Assembly (NCBI RefSeq): GCF_000311725.1
Contig: NZ_HE978512.1
Location: 137,893 to 201,892 of the forward strand
Length of the DNA stretch: 64,000 nt
Direction: 5' to 3'
Origin: Robertmurraya massiliosenegalensis JC6
Lineage (GTDB): Bacteria > Bacillota > Bacilli > Bacillales > Cytobacillaceae
Under the pieces are notes generated by a model. The model did not search any database. It was not told the origin of the DNA and saw nothing but the letters and a program-made list of their open reading frames with translations. Made by a program: the position numbers and the translations under genes. Numbering within the stretch: position 1 is the stretch's first letter; every line of letters starts with the position of its first letter. Positions 7,975-19,233 of the stretch are shown one piece after another.

Positions 7975-10851
7975 TTAATTTACGACACTTTCTTCTTTTT
8001 CTTGAATCAAATCTTTCATTCTTTGACGATCGCGCTCAAGAATCGGTTTTAAGTACTTTCCAGTATGAGATGCAGGAGTTGCCGCTATCTTCTCTGGTGT
8101 TCCCGTCGCAACAATTGTGCCTCCCTTGTCCCCACCTTCAGGCCCTAAATCAACAAGATAATCAGCTGCCTTAATGACATCTAAATTATGCTCAATGACC
8201 AGAACGGTATCGCCATTTTCAACAAGACGTTGTAAAACAACTAATAGTCTTGATATATCATCAACATGAAGTCCTGTCGTCGGCTCATCAAGAATATAGA
8301 GAGAGCGCCCCGTTGAACGACGATGAAGTTCAGATGCCAGCTTGACCCGCTGCGCCTCTCCACCTGATAACGTCGTAGCCGGTTGCCCAAGCTTAATATA
8401 TCCTAATCCGACATCATATATCGTTTGCATTTTTCGTTGAATCTTAGGGATATTTTCGAAAAATTCGAGTGAGTCCTCGACCGTCATTTCTAAAATATCG
8501 GAAATACTTTTCCCTTTGTATTTCACTTCTAACGTTTCCCGATTATAACGTTTCCCATGACATACTTCGCATGGTACGTATACATCTGGAAGGAAGTGCA
8601 TCTCAATTTTAATAATTCCGTCGCCACGACATGCTTCACAGCGACCACCTTTTACGTTAAAACTAAAACGTCCCTTTTTATACCCGCGAACCTTTGCTTC
8701 ATTTGTCGCTGCAAACAGATCACGAATATCGTCAAACACACCAGTATAAGTGGCAGGATTGGAACGAGGAGTTCGGCCAATTGGCGATTGATCGATGTCG
8801 ATTACCTTATCTAAATGCTCTATTCCCTTAATCTCTTTATGCTGTCCTGGTCTTGTTTTCGCTCGATTCAGCTTTTGAGCTAACGCTTTGTGTAAAATTT
8901 CATTAACAAGCGTACTTTTTCCTGAACCAGAAACACCTGTAACCGCAACAAACATGCCGAGAGGGAATTTAACACTTACATTCTTGAGATTATTTTCCTT
9001 CGCTCCCTTAATTTCAAGGAAACGTCCATCATCCTTTTTCCGTTCAATCGGAAGTGGGATGAATTTTTTCCCTGATAAATATTGACCGGTAAGAGAATTC
9101 GGATCGTCCATCACTTCTTTTGGCGTTCCGGCAGAGACAACCTCTCCGCCATGGACCCCCGCACCTGGACCAATATCAATTAAATAATCAGCAGCAAGCA
9201 TCGTATCTTCATCATGTTCAACGACGATGAGCGTATTGCCAATATCACGCATATTTTTAAGTGTGCCAATGAGACGATCATTATCTCGTTGATGTAACCC
9301 AATCGATGGTTCATCTAGTATGTAGAGAACACCTGTCAAACGGGAACCAATTTGCGTCGCCAATCGGATCCGCTGCGCTTCCCCACCTGATAATGTTCCA
9401 GCTGCTCGATCGAGGGTCAAATAATCGAGACCAACATTGACGAGAAAACCAAGTCTTTCCCGAATTTCACGAAAAATCGCATTGGCAATCTGCTTTTCTT
9501 TTTCAGTAAGGGTAATGCTATCCATTTTATCAAATGCTTCTCTGATCGAAAGAGATGTGACATAAGCGATGTTTTCTCCATCAATAAGAACGGCTAAACT
9601 TTCTTTCTTCAGTCTCTTACCCTTACAAGTCGGACAAGGCTGTTCCGCCATATATTTTTCCATCTGCTCTCGAATATAATCAGAGCTTGTCTCTTTATAA
9701 CGACGTTCTACATTGCCGATCACACCTTCGAATTGAATGTAATTCTCCCGGATTTGTCCGAAATCATTTTCATAACGGAAATAGATTTTATCCGTTTCGG
9801 ATCCGTATAGGATTTTTTCGATCTCATGATCTGGTAGGTCCTTTACAGGTGTGTTCATATCAATTCCGTAATGATTACAAACGGCCTCAAGCAATTGCGG
9901 ATAATATTGTGAACTGACCGGTTCCCATGGAGCAATCGCCCCTTGCTTTAACGTGAGATCCCAATTGGGAATGATCAATTCTTTATCAACCTCAAGCTTC
10001 GAACCTAATCCGTCACAATCAGGACAAGCTCCAAAAGGACTGTTAAACGAAAACATTCTCGGCTCTAGTTCACCGATCGAAAATCCACAGTGAGGACAAG
10101 CATGATGTTCACTGAATAATAATTCCTCTTCCCCGATGACATCAATGAGTACCTTCCCATCACCAAGTTTCAAAGCTGATTCCAATGAGTCAGCTAAACG
10201 AGAACTTACGCCTTCTTTGACGACGATTCGGTCAATGACCACTTCGATGGAATGTTTTTTATTTTTATCAAGGGTAATTTCTTCGCCTAAATCGTACATT
10301 TCACCATCAATACGAACACGGACATAGCCCTGTTTTTTAATGTCCTCTAATACTTTTACATGACTGCCTTTACGTCCAGAAATAACTGGGGCAAGAACTT
10401 GCAACTTTGTGCGCTCCGGGTATTCCATCACGCGATCGACCATTTGCTCAATCGTTTGGGACGTAATTTCAATTCCATGGATTGGACATGTTGGTCTCCC
10501 AACCCTTGCAAATAATAGTCGCAAATAATCGTAGATTTCAGTTACCGTTCCAACGGTTGAACGAGGATTTCGACTCGTTGTTTTTTGATCGATCGATATC
10601 GCCGGCGATAAACCTTCAATTGTATCTACATCTGGCTTATCCATTTGTCCTAAAAATTGTCGTGCATAGGCAGACAATGATTCAACATAACGGCGTTGTC
10701 CTTCCGCATAAATCGTGTCAAAAGCGAGAGAGGACTTCCCTGAACCAGAAAGTCCTGTCAGTACAACAAGCTTGTCTCTCGGGATGGTCACATCAATGTT
10801 TTTTAAATTATGGGCCCGAGCTCCTTTTACAACTAATTTCTCCATTGCCAT
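7975..10851 (-). CDS. uvrA: Excinuclease ABC subunit A
   Basis: A 958-residue protein, the normal length for UvrA. It has two ABC ATPase halves: Walker [10 protein letters not shown] near residue 33 and G-V-S-G-S-G-K-S-T near 640, each with an L-S-G-G-E-A-Q-R signature, and zinc-finger cysteines (C-P-H-C...C-P-D-C and C-E-A-C...C-E-V-C). UvrA scans DNA for bulky lesions and loads UvrB in nucleotide excision repair. It starts seven bases after the uvrB stop, so the two are co-transcribed. Confidence 0.98.
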   Translation of the reverse strand: MAMEKLVVKGARAHNLKNIDVTIPRDKLVVLTGLSGSGKSSLAFDTIYAEGQRRYVESLSAYARQFLGQMDKPDVDTIEGLSPAISIDQKTTSRNPRSTVGTVTEIYDYLRLLFARVGRPTCPIHGIEITSQTIEQMVDRVMEYPERTKLQVLAPVISGRKGSHVKVLEDIKKQGYVRVRIDGEMYDLGEEITLDKNKKHSIEVVIDRIVVKEGVSSRLADSLESALKLGDGKVLIDVIGEEELLFSEHHACPHCGFSIGELEPRMFSFNSPFGACPDCDGLGSKLEVDKELIIPNWDLTLKQGAIAPWEPVSSQYYPQLLEAVCNHYGIDMNTPVKDLPDHEIEKILYGSETDKIYFRYENDFGQIRENYIQFEGVIGNVERRYKETSSDYIREQMEKYMAEQPCPTCKGKRLKKESLAVLIDGENIAYVTSLSIREAFDKMDSITLTEKEKQIANAIFREIRERLGFLVNVGLDYLTLDRAAGTLSGGEAQRIRLATQIGSRLTGVLYILDEPSIGLHQRDNDRLIGTLKNMRDIGNTLIVVEHDEDTMLAADYLIDIGPGAGVHGGEVVSAGTPKEVMDDPNSLTGQYLSGKKFIPLPIERKKDDGRFLEIKGAKENNLKNVSVKFPLGMFVAVTGVSGSGKSTLVNEILHKALAQKLNRAKTRPGQHKEIKGIEHLDKVIDIDQSPIGRTPRSNPATYTGVFDDIRDLFAATNEAKVRGYKKGRFSFNVKGGRCEACRGDGIIKIEMHFLPDVYVPCEVCHGKRYNRETLEVKYKGKSISDILEMTVEDSLEFFENIPKIQRKMQTIYDVGLGYIKLGQPATTLSGGEAQRVKLASELHRRSTGRSLYILDEPTTGLHVDDISRLLVVLQRLVENGDTVLVIEHNLDVIKAADYLVDLGPEGGDKGGTIVATGTPEKIAATPASHTGKYLKPILERDRQRMKDLIQEKEESVVN

Positions 10852-10858
10852 CGTTTCG

Positions 10859-12841
10859 TTATCCCTCCGCCTTCAACTCTAAAATTAAATCACGCAACTC
10901 AGCTGCTCTTTCGAAATTGAGCGCTTTTGCCGCTTCCTTCATTTCCTTTTCCATATCTTCAAGCACTTTTTCTCGTTCTTTCTTTGTCAAAGAACCAAGT
11001 TTTTTTGCTGGTGTGTTGTAATCTTCTGTTTCCTCAGCAGCAATCGTCGCTCTGATCGCTTCTCGAATATCCTTTTTGATCGTCGTTGGCGTAATGCCAT
11101 GCTTTCGATTGTATTCTTCTTGAATTGCACGACGACGCTTCGTTTCACTAATTGCTAACTCCATTGAATTCGTCATCCGATCTGCATACATGATGACATG
11201 TCCATTGGCATTACGAGCAGCCCGTCCCATCGTCTGGATAAGAGAACGCTCCGAACGAAGAAAGCCTTCTTTATCTGCATCCAATATCGCAACAAGGGAA
11301 ACCTCTGGAATATCTAAACCTTCACGGAGAAGGTTTATCCCGACTAAAACATCGTATTTTCCAAGACGAAGCTCGCGAATGATCTCAATCCGTTCAAGTG
11401 TCTTTACCTCAGAGTGCAGGTAATTTACTTTTATACCAATTTCTTTTAGATAATCGGTTAAATCCTCAGACATTTTCTTGGTTAATGTCGTGATAAGAAC
11501 ACGTTCATTTCGTTTAATGCGTTCCTGAATTTCGCCGATTAAATCATCAATTTGTCCTTCAATTGGTCTCACATCAATCGTTGGATCAAGAAGCCCTGTT
11601 GGTCGAATAATTTGTTCCACCATTTCAGGAGTATGTTCAATTTCATATGGACCCGGTGTAGCAGAAACATATACAGCTTGAGAAATATGCTTTTCAAATT
11701 CTTCAAACCGTAAAGGACGGTTGTCAAGTGCTGAAGGCAGACGAAATCCATGATCTACGAGCACCTGTTTCCGAGCCTGGTCCCCATTAAACATTCCACG
11801 CACCTGTGGCAACGTAACATGTGACTCATCTATGACCATAAGAAAGTCCTCTGGAAAATAGTCAAGCAATGTATACGGTGTTGAACCGGACGGTCTTAAT
11901 GTCAAATGTCTTGAATAGTTTTCAATTCCGGAACAAAAACCCATTTCTCGCATCATTTCGAGATCATAGCGGGTTCTTTGTTCGAGGCGCTGGGCTTCAA
12001 GAAGCCTGTTGTTATCGCGCAAATCCTTTAAGCGTTCTTCTAGTTCTTTTTCAATATTCTCAATCGCCACTCTCATTTTTTCCTCACGGGTTACGAAGTG
12101 GGATGCTGGGAAAATCGCAACATGTTCTCTTTCTCCCATAATTTCACCGGTTAATGCATCGACTTCACGAATGCGATCAATTTCATCACCGAAAAATTCC
12201 ACACGTAAGCAATGCTCATCCTTTGATGCTGGGAATATTTCGACAACGTCGCCTCTTACTCGGAAGGTACCACGTTGGAAGTTAATATCATTTCGTTCAT
12301 ATTGAATGTCAACTAAGCGACGGAGCAGCTGATTCCGCTCTATCTCCATCCCTGTTCTTAACGAAAGAACCATTTCCCGATATTCCTCAGGCGAACCTAA
12401 TCCATATATACATGACACACTGGCAATAATAATGACATCTTTCCGCTCAAATAACGATGAGGTTGCTGAGTGACGTAGCTTATCGATTTCATCATTGATG
12501 CTTGAATCCTTCTCAATAAATGTATCAGTGGAAGGAACGTATGCCTCGGGCTGAAAATAGTCATAATAGCTGACAAAGTACTCAACGGCATTATCAGGAA
12601 AAAAGTCTTTAAACTCACTATAAAGTTGTCCTGCCAGCGTTTTGTTATGAGCAATCACAAGGGTCGGTTTATTGATCTCCTTAATCACATTGGAAATCGT
12701 AAATGTTTTCCCCGTTCCTGTCGCTCCAAGCAAGGTTTGATGCTTTTTCCCCTCTTTTATTCCCTCAACAAGTTTTCGTATTGCCTCCGGTTGATCCCCT
12801 TGAGGTGAATATTTTGAAACCAATTCAAACTGATCCTTCAC
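10859..12841 (-). CDS. uvrB: Excinuclease ABC subunit B
   Basis: Damage-verification helicase of nucleotide excision repair, 660 residues. Visible marks are Walker A G-A-T-G-T-G-K-T near residue 40, the beta-hairpin [12 protein letters not shown] near 95-106, D-E-S-H box, helicase C-terminal motifs (M-G-R-A-A-R-N) and the C-terminal UvrC-binding UVR motif. The GTG at 12841 is chosen because [10 protein letters not shown] then aligns with known UvrB N-termini and GGGAGG lies seven bases upstream; the frame extends to 12919 but those 26 residues are not UvrB-like. Confidence 0.98.
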   Translation of the reverse strand: MKDQFELVSKYSPQGDQPEAIRKLVEGIKEGKKHQTLLGATGTGKTFTISNVIKEINKPTLVIAHNKTLAGQLYSEFKDFFPDNAVEYFVSYYDYFQPEAYVPSTDTFIEKDSSINDEIDKLRHSATSSLFERKDVIIIASVSCIYGLGSPEEYREMVLSLRTGMEIERNQLLRRLVDIQYERNDINFQRGTFRVRGDVVEIFPASKDEHCLRVEFFGDEIDRIREVDALTGEIMGEREHVAIFPASHFVTREEKMRVAIENIEKELEERLKDLRDNNRLLEAQRLEQRTRYDLEMMREMGFCSGIENYSRHLTLRPSGSTPYTLLDYFPEDFLMVIDESHVTLPQVRGMFNGDQARKQVLVDHGFRLPSALDNRPLRFEEFEKHISQAVYVSATPGPYEIEHTPEMVEQIIRPTGLLDPTIDVRPIEGQIDDLIGEIQERIKRNERVLITTLTKKMSEDLTDYLKEIGIKVNYLHSEVKTLERIEIIRELRLGKYDVLVGINLLREGLDIPEVSLVAILDADKEGFLRSERSLIQTMGRAARNANGHVIMYADRMTNSMELAISETKRRRAIQEEYNRKHGITPTTIKKDIREAIRATIAAEETEDYNTPAKKLGSLTKKEREKVLEDMEKEMKEAAKALNFERAAELRDLILELKAEG

Positions 12842-13033
12842 ACTAAAGCCTCCCTCTCCACTCATTCCGAAAAACTCATATTCCCATTCTACCACAAACA
12901 TCCAGAAACTAACCAACAATATGCGAACGGATATTCGTTTTTTTTATAAGTTTGGCTCAGTTTTGGTGGGGAAGCTGCGTTTTTCATGAATTGGGTTGTA
13001 CTGATGGTGGTGATTGTCGAGGATATAGGCATC

Positions 13034-13151
13034 ATTGCGGGGGTTTTGCGCTTGATTGCGGGTGTTTTGACGATAATTGCGGGGGTTTGGGGATTTATTG
13101 CGGGTAAATCGGTAATCATTGCGGGTGTTTGACGGTTTATTGCGGATTTGG
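13034..13151. repeat. Tandem degenerate 21-bp repeat (5.6 copies)
   Basis: The motif ATTGCGGG(T/G)GTTT starts at 13034, 13055, 13076, 13097, 13118 and 13139, exactly 21 bases apart each time; the second half of each unit varies. It sits in the 385-base spacer between csbA and uvrB. Apparent minus-strand reading frames here are the repeat translated, not genes. Confidence 0.85.
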
Positions 13152-13167
13152 TCTGGCCTGTTCACCA

Positions 13168-13202
13168 AATAAAAAACGACCATAGCGTAATTCCATTGGT
13201 CG
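13168..13202 (-). terminator. Terminator after csbA
   Basis: CGACCA and TGGTCG (13202-13177) form the stem, followed on the minus strand by TTTTTTATTTGG. It suggests that csbA is transcribed separately from uvrBA to a large extent. Confidence 0.7.
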
Positions 13203-13226
13203 CTAGCTCAATGTCTTTGTAAGTCT

Positions 13227-13454
13227 TTACTTCCTCCCCCTCACCAACATTTGATGCGCATACCAAAAACCAGTTGTTAGAGAGAGGGCGTCGATCACGA
13301 TTAATAGAAAAGAGTTTGTGTAGCCTTTATAGACAGATGCTGCGATTAATGCGACTGTCAAGAGGAGACCTATATAGCGATTGTAGGTTACCCTACTAAA
13401 TAACACGACAAGAAGTCCTGGTAAAATAAGTGCCATTATCATTTTCGTAAACAC
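13227..13454 (-). CDS. csbA: CsbA-like small membrane protein
   Basis: A 75-residue protein with three hydrophobic segments and the CsbA pattern L-V-V-L-F-S-R-V-T-Y-N near residue 15. Position directly upstream of uvrB-uvrA is the B. subtilis order, where csbA belongs to the SigB general stress regulon; its molecular role is unknown. The start is a GTG preceded by AAGAAGGTG at good spacing. Upstream I see TTGTCT and TATTCT 17 bases apart as a weak SigA-like pair, but no convincing SigB promoter. Confidence 0.85.
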   Translation of the reverse strand: MFTKMIMALILPGLLVVLFSRVTYNRYIGLLLTVALIAASVYKGYTNSFLLIVIDALSLTTGFWYAHQMLVRGRK

Positions 13455-13540
13455 TATCTACACCTTCTTCATACTAGATACATAGCTACTAAACTAAGAA
13501 TAGCCTTTTTCGAATGGATAGACAAGAGAGGATACTCATA

Positions 13541-13584
13541 CAACAAAAAGGCCAGCAGTTCCTCGATTAAAGTTTCTGCTGACC
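13541..13584 (-). terminator. Terminator of the first c-di-GMP gene
   Basis: GGTCAGCAG and CTGCTGGCC (13584-13550) pair over nine bases and are followed by TTTTTGTTG on the minus strand. Confidence 0.85.
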
Positions 13585-13594
13585 GTATCAAATG

Positions 13595-16504
13595 CTATCC
13601 TTTTAAATAAGTAACTTTATTTTCCTGCAAAATGCTTGAATCTGGAAGTATCGCACTTTCTTTTAGTTGGATGACCATTTTATTTAATAATGGTGCCAGT
13701 CGATCCCTCTCTACTTCATTCATTATAAATTCAAAACCGTAATTGTATATATCATTTTCTTCAAGTTTCCACACATTGATGCCAATAAAATTAACTTCAA
13801 TTCCTAAAATTTGTGTGCTTATCTGAATGACGATATCTTTTTGAACAGGTAAGTTAATAGTTGAAATAAATTTTAATCCTCCAAGACTTAAATCTTCGAT
13901 GATCGCCTTAGATGAACCTAAGTTCACTTCTTTACTTTTAAATTTAACGATGGTCATGTCAGCTGTTAAGGGAGTACTTAGCCGTATTCGATAAAACTTT
14001 CTTTTATTTTCAATCGCTTCAGCTGACGCATTTATTTGTAATGGTTTAATATATTCTTTTTTCAGCAAAGATTTAATTTTTTTCTCCGATACAGAGCGAC
14101 TATAAATATACCCTTGTATTTGTTGACACTCCTGCTGAAGCAAGAAGTTTAGTTGCTCTTTCGTTTCTACGCCTTCAGCGACTACATTAATATCGATCTC
14201 TCGACACAAATAAATTAAACTTTTGACGATCGCATCATTTTCTTTTTTCAATGTAATGCCATCAATGAAAGATTTATCAATTTTTAAAGTGTCCATATTC
14301 AAATCCTTCAAATACGACAACGATGAATAGCCTGTCCCAAAATCATCCAGTGCCACTTTGACGCCAAATGCTTTCAGTTCTGAAATGATTTGTTTGGTCG
14401 CTTCTGTATTTCTTATAATCGTTTGTTCTGTCAGTTCTAATTCTATTAAGCTTGGATCGATTCCCGCAGCAAAAATCATTTCTTGAACGGTTTGAACAAA
14501 ATCTGATTTCAATAATCTCTTAGGCGATACGTTGACAGACACAGGAACAACGGGAAGGCCTTGCTTTACCCATCTGCCAAGGGCTTCGCAAACCTCCTGC
14601 ATCACCCAATCACCTAGTTTAAAAATAAAACCACTGTCTTCTGCCAAAGGAATAAATTCAGATGGTGAAACCACTCCCCACTCTGGATGATTCCAGCGCA
14701 CAAGAGCCTCTATCCCTTCAATTCTTGAAGTATTAGGGTTCACCTTTGGTTGGTATTCCACATATAGCTCTTTGTGCATCAGTGATTTTCTTAAATCCTT
14801 CTCCAAATGATAGGACTTAAAGGACTCTACATTCATGGAAGGCGAGAATAGCTGCCAATCGTTTCTCCCTAATTCTTTTGCATTATATAAGGCAACATTT
14901 GCATTGCTTAAAAGGGTCCGAGAATCTTCTCCATCTACTGGATATATACTAATACCAATACTCGTCGTGATAAATAATTCATAGTCATCAATATAAAATG
15001 GTTTTTCCATCTCTTTAATAATGACCTTCGCCATCTTGAGGGCGTCTTCTAATCCCTCAATTTTATTAAAAATGATGGCAAATTCATCTCCACCGATACG
15101 CGCAATAAATGGCTCTTTACCTATAATCAATTGTAACCGCTCGGTAAAACTCACTAATAATTTATCTCCGATGTCGTATCCTAAGGTTTCATTCACGAAT
15201 TTAAAACGGTCAATATCTAATTTACAAACGGCTAGTTTTTCATCATGCCCATTTAACTGATAGATAAACTGTTGTAATGTTCTATCGTAATACCTCCGAT
15301 TTGGGAGATTCGTCTGATGATCATGATTAGATAAGAAGGCAAGAGTCTCTTTTTGCTGAACCATATCTGTAATATCCTTAACAATCCCATCCACACGGAT
15401 CAATTTTCCGACTTGATTCAAAAAAGGAGTAATTTGCCCTTCCACCCATTTCAATTGTCCATTCTTGTCCGTAATTCGAAATTGGTGTTCTATTTCTTCC
15501 CCACGTGCTAAAAGCAAGAAGTTCTTTTCAATCTCTTCTCGATCTTTTATATAGATAGATTCCTTCCAAAGCATTGGATTCACTTTCATTTTTTCTATAT
15601 CAAGATCGAATATTTCCCCGAATCCTTTTGAACAAAAAACCATTTCATTGGCAATCAGATCATGTGACCAAATGCCAACCTTTAAACGATTTGCCACTGA
15701 ATTAAAGCGTTCCTCGCTGTCTTCAAGCTTAGTTTCAAGTTCCCTGAATTCCGTAATATCCTGTATTGTTCCGAAAATACGTGCAACTTCTCCTTCTTCA
15801 TTAAGAATGACATTCGAGTGAACGAAAATGACACGTACTTGACCATCATCTCGAACAATGCGGTGTTCAAAATCGAAATCTCGCTTTTCTTCAAGTGTTT
15901 TTTTATAGCTATCACAATAAATCTCTTTATCATCAGGATGTACATATTGTAGAGTTTTCTCCCAATTTATTTCACCATTTTTCTTTTCAATCCCAAAAAT
16001 CTCGTAGAGTCGATCATTCCAATTCGTCTTATCTGACTTTACGTCATAATCCCAACTTCCTAAATTGGTAAGCTTTTGCGACTCCTCTAATTGCTGTTCC
16101 ATTCGGGTTATCTTTTTTTCATAGTCTCTTACAGTTGACATATCCTTGCAGACCACAAAAATATAAGTTTCAGAGGGAATAAGTGTTATCTTAATTGGAA
16201 TCTCTTGACCAGACTTCTTTTCCATCTTCATGTCAAATGTTGTTGTGATTCCTTGGCTCGCCTTATGAAAATAATACCGAATCTTCTCACTTTTCTTTGC
16301 TTGAAAAAAAGACTGTTCTAATTGTGCTTTTTCCTTCATTCGATATCCTAGAAGTGTGCTTAACGCTTTGTTTAGAGAGACAATTTCCCCATCAAAATTT
16401 ACGATAAAAATAGCCTCCGGATTGTCTGTAAAAAGCGAGAAAGACTTACTAGATGTATCGATAATATCTTTTTGAGTATGAGAAAATAAATTGAATAGCC
16501 CCAT
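13595..16504 (-). CDS. PAS-GGDEF-EAL-PilZ cyclic-di-GMP signalling protein
   Basis: A 969-residue cytoplasmic protein. N-terminal PAS-like domain (residues about 20-120), two further PAS/PAC units (about 150-260 and 265-385, each ending in G-x-x-x-D-I-T), a GGDEF domain with intact G-G-D-E-F near residue 470, an EAL domain with E-A-L-V-R near 600 and the D-D-F-G-T-G-Y-S-S loop, and a C-terminal PilZ domain with R-K-F-Y-R near 838 and D-L-S-L-G-G. It could make, degrade and bind c-di-GMP, though many such hybrids use one activity only. AGGAGG precedes the ATG at 16504. Its neighbour at 16777-19686 is a tandem paralogue; this copy is intact. Confidence 0.9.
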   Translation of the reverse strand: MGLFNLFSHTQKDIIDTSSKSFSLFTDNPEAIFIVNFDGEIVSLNKALSTLLGYRMKEKAQLEQSFFQAKKSEKIRYYFHKASQGITTTFDMKMEKKSGQEIPIKITLIPSETYIFVVCKDMSTVRDYEKKITRMEQQLEESQKLTNLGSWDYDVKSDKTNWNDRLYEIFGIEKKNGEINWEKTLQYVHPDDKEIYCDSYKKTLEEKRDFDFEHRIVRDDGQVRVIFVHSNVILNEEGEVARIFGTIQDITEFRELETKLEDSEERFNSVANRLKVGIWSHDLIANEMVFCSKGFGEIFDLDIEKMKVNPMLWKESIYIKDREEIEKNFLLLARGEEIEHQFRITDKNGQLKWVEGQITPFLNQVGKLIRVDGIVKDITDMVQQKETLAFLSNHDHQTNLPNRRYYDRTLQQFIYQLNGHDEKLAVCKLDIDRFKFVNETLGYDIGDKLLVSFTERLQLIIGKEPFIARIGGDEFAIIFNKIEGLEDALKMAKVIIKEMEKPFYIDDYELFITTSIGISIYPVDGEDSRTLLSNANVALYNAKELGRNDWQLFSPSMNVESFKSYHLEKDLRKSLMHKELYVEYQPKVNPNTSRIEGIEALVRWNHPEWGVVSPSEFIPLAEDSGFIFKLGDWVMQEVCEALGRWVKQGLPVVPVSVNVSPKRLLKSDFVQTVQEMIFAAGIDPSLIELELTEQTIIRNTEATKQIISELKAFGVKVALDDFGTGYSSLSYLKDLNMDTLKIDKSFIDGITLKKENDAIVKSLIYLCREIDINVVAEGVETKEQLNFLLQQECQQIQGYIYSRSVSEKKIKSLLKKEYIKPLQINASAEAIENKRKFYRIRLSTPLTADMTIVKFKSKEVNLGSSKAIIEDLSLGGLKFISTINLPVQKDIVIQISTQILGIEVNFIGINVWKLEENDIYNYGFEFIMNEVERDRLAPLLNKMVIQLKESAILPDSSILQENKVTYLKG

Positions 16505-16726
16505 CTTTCATCCTCCTTTTCTCGACTTTTACTTACTATCAACGGACCTGCTAACACTACTTTTCCATAAGCCAACCATTTTTGAGATATTACACCACAA
16601 TTAGACTAATTATAACATTTTTCGACAGTAGTAATAAAGATGGACAAACCCTTTCGTAAATAGGTAAAAATACCTATTTTTAAAAATCACGTTCACTTTT
16701 TAACCTCATTTCAAAATAAGGATAGA

Positions 16727-16761
16727 CAAAAAGGTGTCCCTTGAATGTTTCTCAGGACACC
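16727..16761 (-). terminator. Terminator after the interrupted c-di-GMP gene
   Basis: GGTGTCC and GGGACACC form the stem (16761-16733), followed by TTTTTGTC on the minus strand. Confidence 0.75.
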
Positions 16762-16776
16762 AAAAGCAATCATTGT

Positions 16777-19179
16777 TTACCCCTTCAAATAAGCACTCAT
16801 CTTGTCCTGCAAAACACTTGAATCTGGAAGTATTGCGCTTTCTTTTAGTTGGAGGAGCATTTTGTTGAATAGTGGTGCCAGTCGATCCCGTTCCACTTCA
16901 TTAAGAATGAATTCAAAGCCATATTCGTGAAGGTCATTTTCTTCAAGTTTCCACACATTACATCCAAAAAATTTGACTTCCATGCCAAGGATCTCTGTCG
17001 TAATCATGATAACCATGTCTTTTTGAATAGGTAAGTTAATGTTGGATAGATATTTAAGCCCTCCAAGACTTAAATTTTCGATGATCGCTCTTGAAGAACC
17101 GAGCTTTACTTCCTTATTCTTAAATTTAACGATCGTCATTTCTGCCGTAAGTGGTGTATCTAAACTAATACGATAGTATTTTCTTCTATTTTTAATCGCC
17201 TCAGCTACTGCACTTGTATGCAGAGGTTCAATGTATCCCTTTTTTAATAAGGATTGAAGCTTTTTAGCTGGTACAGGTTTGCTATAAATATAGCCTTGAA
17301 TTTGTTGACATTCTTGTTGCAGAAGAAAGTTAAGTTGTTCCCTTGTTTCCACTCCCTCAGCAACAATATTGATGCCAATATCCTTCGATAAGTAGATCAA
17401 ACTTTTAACGATCGCATCATTTGCATTTTTCAATGTCACACCATCAATAAAGGATTTATCAATTTTTAACGTATCAATATCCAAATCCTTTAAATAAGAC
17501 ATTGATGAATAGCCTGTCCCAAAATCATCAAGGGCTATCTTCACACCAAACTGTTTTAATTCGGTAATAGTATGTTTCGTTGCTTCTGTATTCATTATAA
17601 TCGTTTGCTCTGTTAGCTCTAATTCAATTAGACTAGGTTCGATTTCCGCTGTTTGAATCATTTGCTTAAGTGTCGCCACGAAATCTGCTTTTAACAATTT
17701 CTTCGGTGAAACATTAACAGATACCGGGATCAGTGGAAGTCCGTGCTTTTTCCACTTTCCTAAAGTTTCACAAACCTCTCTAGTGACCCAATCTCCCATT
17801 TTAAAAATAAATCCCGTTTCCTCTGCTAAATGGATAAATTCATTTGGGGAAACGATTCCCCATTCCGGATGATTCCAACGAACAAGGGCTTCTACACCTT
17901 CGATTCTAGATGTCTTAGGATTGACCTTTGGTTGATACTCCACATATAGTTCTTCATTAATAAGGGATTTCTTTAAGTCCTTTGCTAAATGATAGAGCTT
18001 AAAGGACTCGACATTCATTGACGTAGAAAATACCTGACAATTATTTCGCCCTGATTCTTTTGCTTTGAATAACGCTGCATCAGCATTTCTTAACAGTGTC
18101 CGACAATCTTTCCCGTCCATCGGGTACATACTGATTCCGATGCTTGTCGAGACTAGAAGTTCATATCCATCCAAATAGAATGGCTTTTCTACCTCATCGA
18201 TGATAGCATTAGCAAGCTCCATCGCATCCTCTAATCGCTTTGTCTCATTTGACAAAATGATAAATTCATCTCCACCAATACGAGCAAGAAACACGTCTGG
18301 ACCTAAGTAACTTTGCATACGCTCTGAGAAACTGACAAGGAATTTATCTCCAAGTTCGTGCCCAAAGGTATCATTTATTTCTTTGAACCGATCCAGATCT
18401 AGATAAAAAACAGAAAATGCATCGTTTTTGCTACTAGAAACTTCAATTAACTCTTGTAGTTTTCTCTCATTGTATCTTCGGTTTGGTAATTTTGTTAAGT
18501 AATCATGATCCGCAATAAAGGCTAATGATTCGGTATAATTGGCTTTTTCAGTAACATCTCTAACAATTCCATCTAAACGAACAAGATTTCCTTCGCGATC
18601 AAGATGCGGAATAATTTGACCATCAAGCCATTTAATTTGTCCATTGGCGGCAACAATACGAAACTGTTCATTAATCTCTTCTCCAAGTTCTAAGAGGCGT
18701 TCATTCCTCTCTAGTCCACCAATATCTCCTTGCCAAATAAATTCTCTCCAAGCTCGTGGATCTTCTTTCAGCACATCTAAACGAATAGCATAAATTTCTC
18801 CTAACCCTTTTGAACAAAACGTCATTTCGTCTTTTATCAGATCATGGGACCAAATTCCGACTGACAAGTGGTCAGCAACCGAGCGGAATCGTCCTTCACT
18901 TTCCTCTAATTTCAATTCTAACGTACGAACTTCAGTAATATCTTGAACTGTCCCGAAAATGCGTTCAACTTCCCCATCTTCATCCAAAATAACATTCGCT
19001 CTTATGAAAGCAACTCGCTCTACACCATCTGCACGGACGATGCGATGCTCGAAATCAAGATCTTCTTTCTTTTCTAAAATGAAGCGGAAATTTTCACGAT
19101 ATTTCTTTTTATCATGTGGATGTACAAAACGTAATACAACGTCACTCGTAACCTCGAATTCTTCATCAGAAATTCCCAT
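16777..19179 (-). CDS. C-terminal portion: PAS-GGDEF-EAL-PilZ
   Basis: Frame of 800 residues downstream of the TGA. It keeps one and a half PAS/PAC units, a GGDEF domain with intact G-G-D-E-F (in R-I-G-G-D-E-F-I), an EAL domain with E-A-L-V-R and D-D-F-G-T-G-Y-S-S, and a PilZ domain (R-K-Y-Y-R, then N-L-S-L-G-G). Catalytic and binding residues are all preserved, so an internally started product could be active. The ATG at 19179 (M-G-I-S-D-E-E) has no clear ribosome site, only A/T-rich sequence, and begins in the middle of a PAS domain. It is best read as the rest of the interrupted gene. Confidence 0.7.
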   Translation of the reverse strand: MGISDEEFEVTSDVVLRFVHPHDKKKYRENFRFILEKKEDLDFEHRIVRADGVERVAFIRANVILDEDGEVERIFGTVQDITEVRTLELKLEESEGRFRSVADHLSVGIWSHDLIKDEMTFCSKGLGEIYAIRLDVLKEDPRAWREFIWQGDIGGLERNERLLELGEEINEQFRIVAANGQIKWLDGQIIPHLDREGNLVRLDGIVRDVTEKANYTESLAFIADHDYLTKLPNRRYNERKLQELIEVSSSKNDAFSVFYLDLDRFKEINDTFGHELGDKFLVSFSERMQSYLGPDVFLARIGGDEFIILSNETKRLEDAMELANAIIDEVEKPFYLDGYELLVSTSIGISMYPMDGKDCRTLLRNADAALFKAKESGRNNCQVFSTSMNVESFKLYHLAKDLKKSLINEELYVEYQPKVNPKTSRIEGVEALVRWNHPEWGIVSPNEFIHLAEETGFIFKMGDWVTREVCETLGKWKKHGLPLIPVSVNVSPKKLLKADFVATLKQMIQTAEIEPSLIELELTEQTIIMNTEATKHTITELKQFGVKIALDDFGTGYSSMSYLKDLDIDTLKIDKSFIDGVTLKNANDAIVKSLIYLSKDIGINIVAEGVETREQLNFLLQQECQQIQGYIYSKPVPAKKLQSLLKKGYIEPLHTSAVAEAIKNRRKYYRISLDTPLTAEMTIVKFKNKEVKLGSSRAIIENLSLGGLKYLSNINLPIQKDMVIMITTEILGMEVKFFGCNVWKLEENDLHEYGFEFILNEVERDRLAPLFNKMLLQLKESAILPDSSVLQDKMSAYLKG

Positions 19180-19233
19180 AATCTTATAAGATTGTTTGTT
19201 CCAATGGATTTTATTTGATTTGACATCACACTG

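Noticed and set aside
13034-13151. Possible CRISPR array
   Set aside because: Units are 21 bp with no separate spacers of constant length, repeats are degenerate, and no cas genes occur in the window.
12889-13183. Overlapping minus-strand reading frames rich in T-P-A-I or R-N repeats
   Set aside because: They are translations of the 21-bp DNA repeat in two frames, have no ribosome site and no family resemblance.
13455-13540. SigB promoter for csbA
   Set aside because: csbA is SigB controlled in B. subtilis, but I could not find a GTTTAA and GGGTAT pair at proper spacing here; only a weak SigA-like pair is seen.
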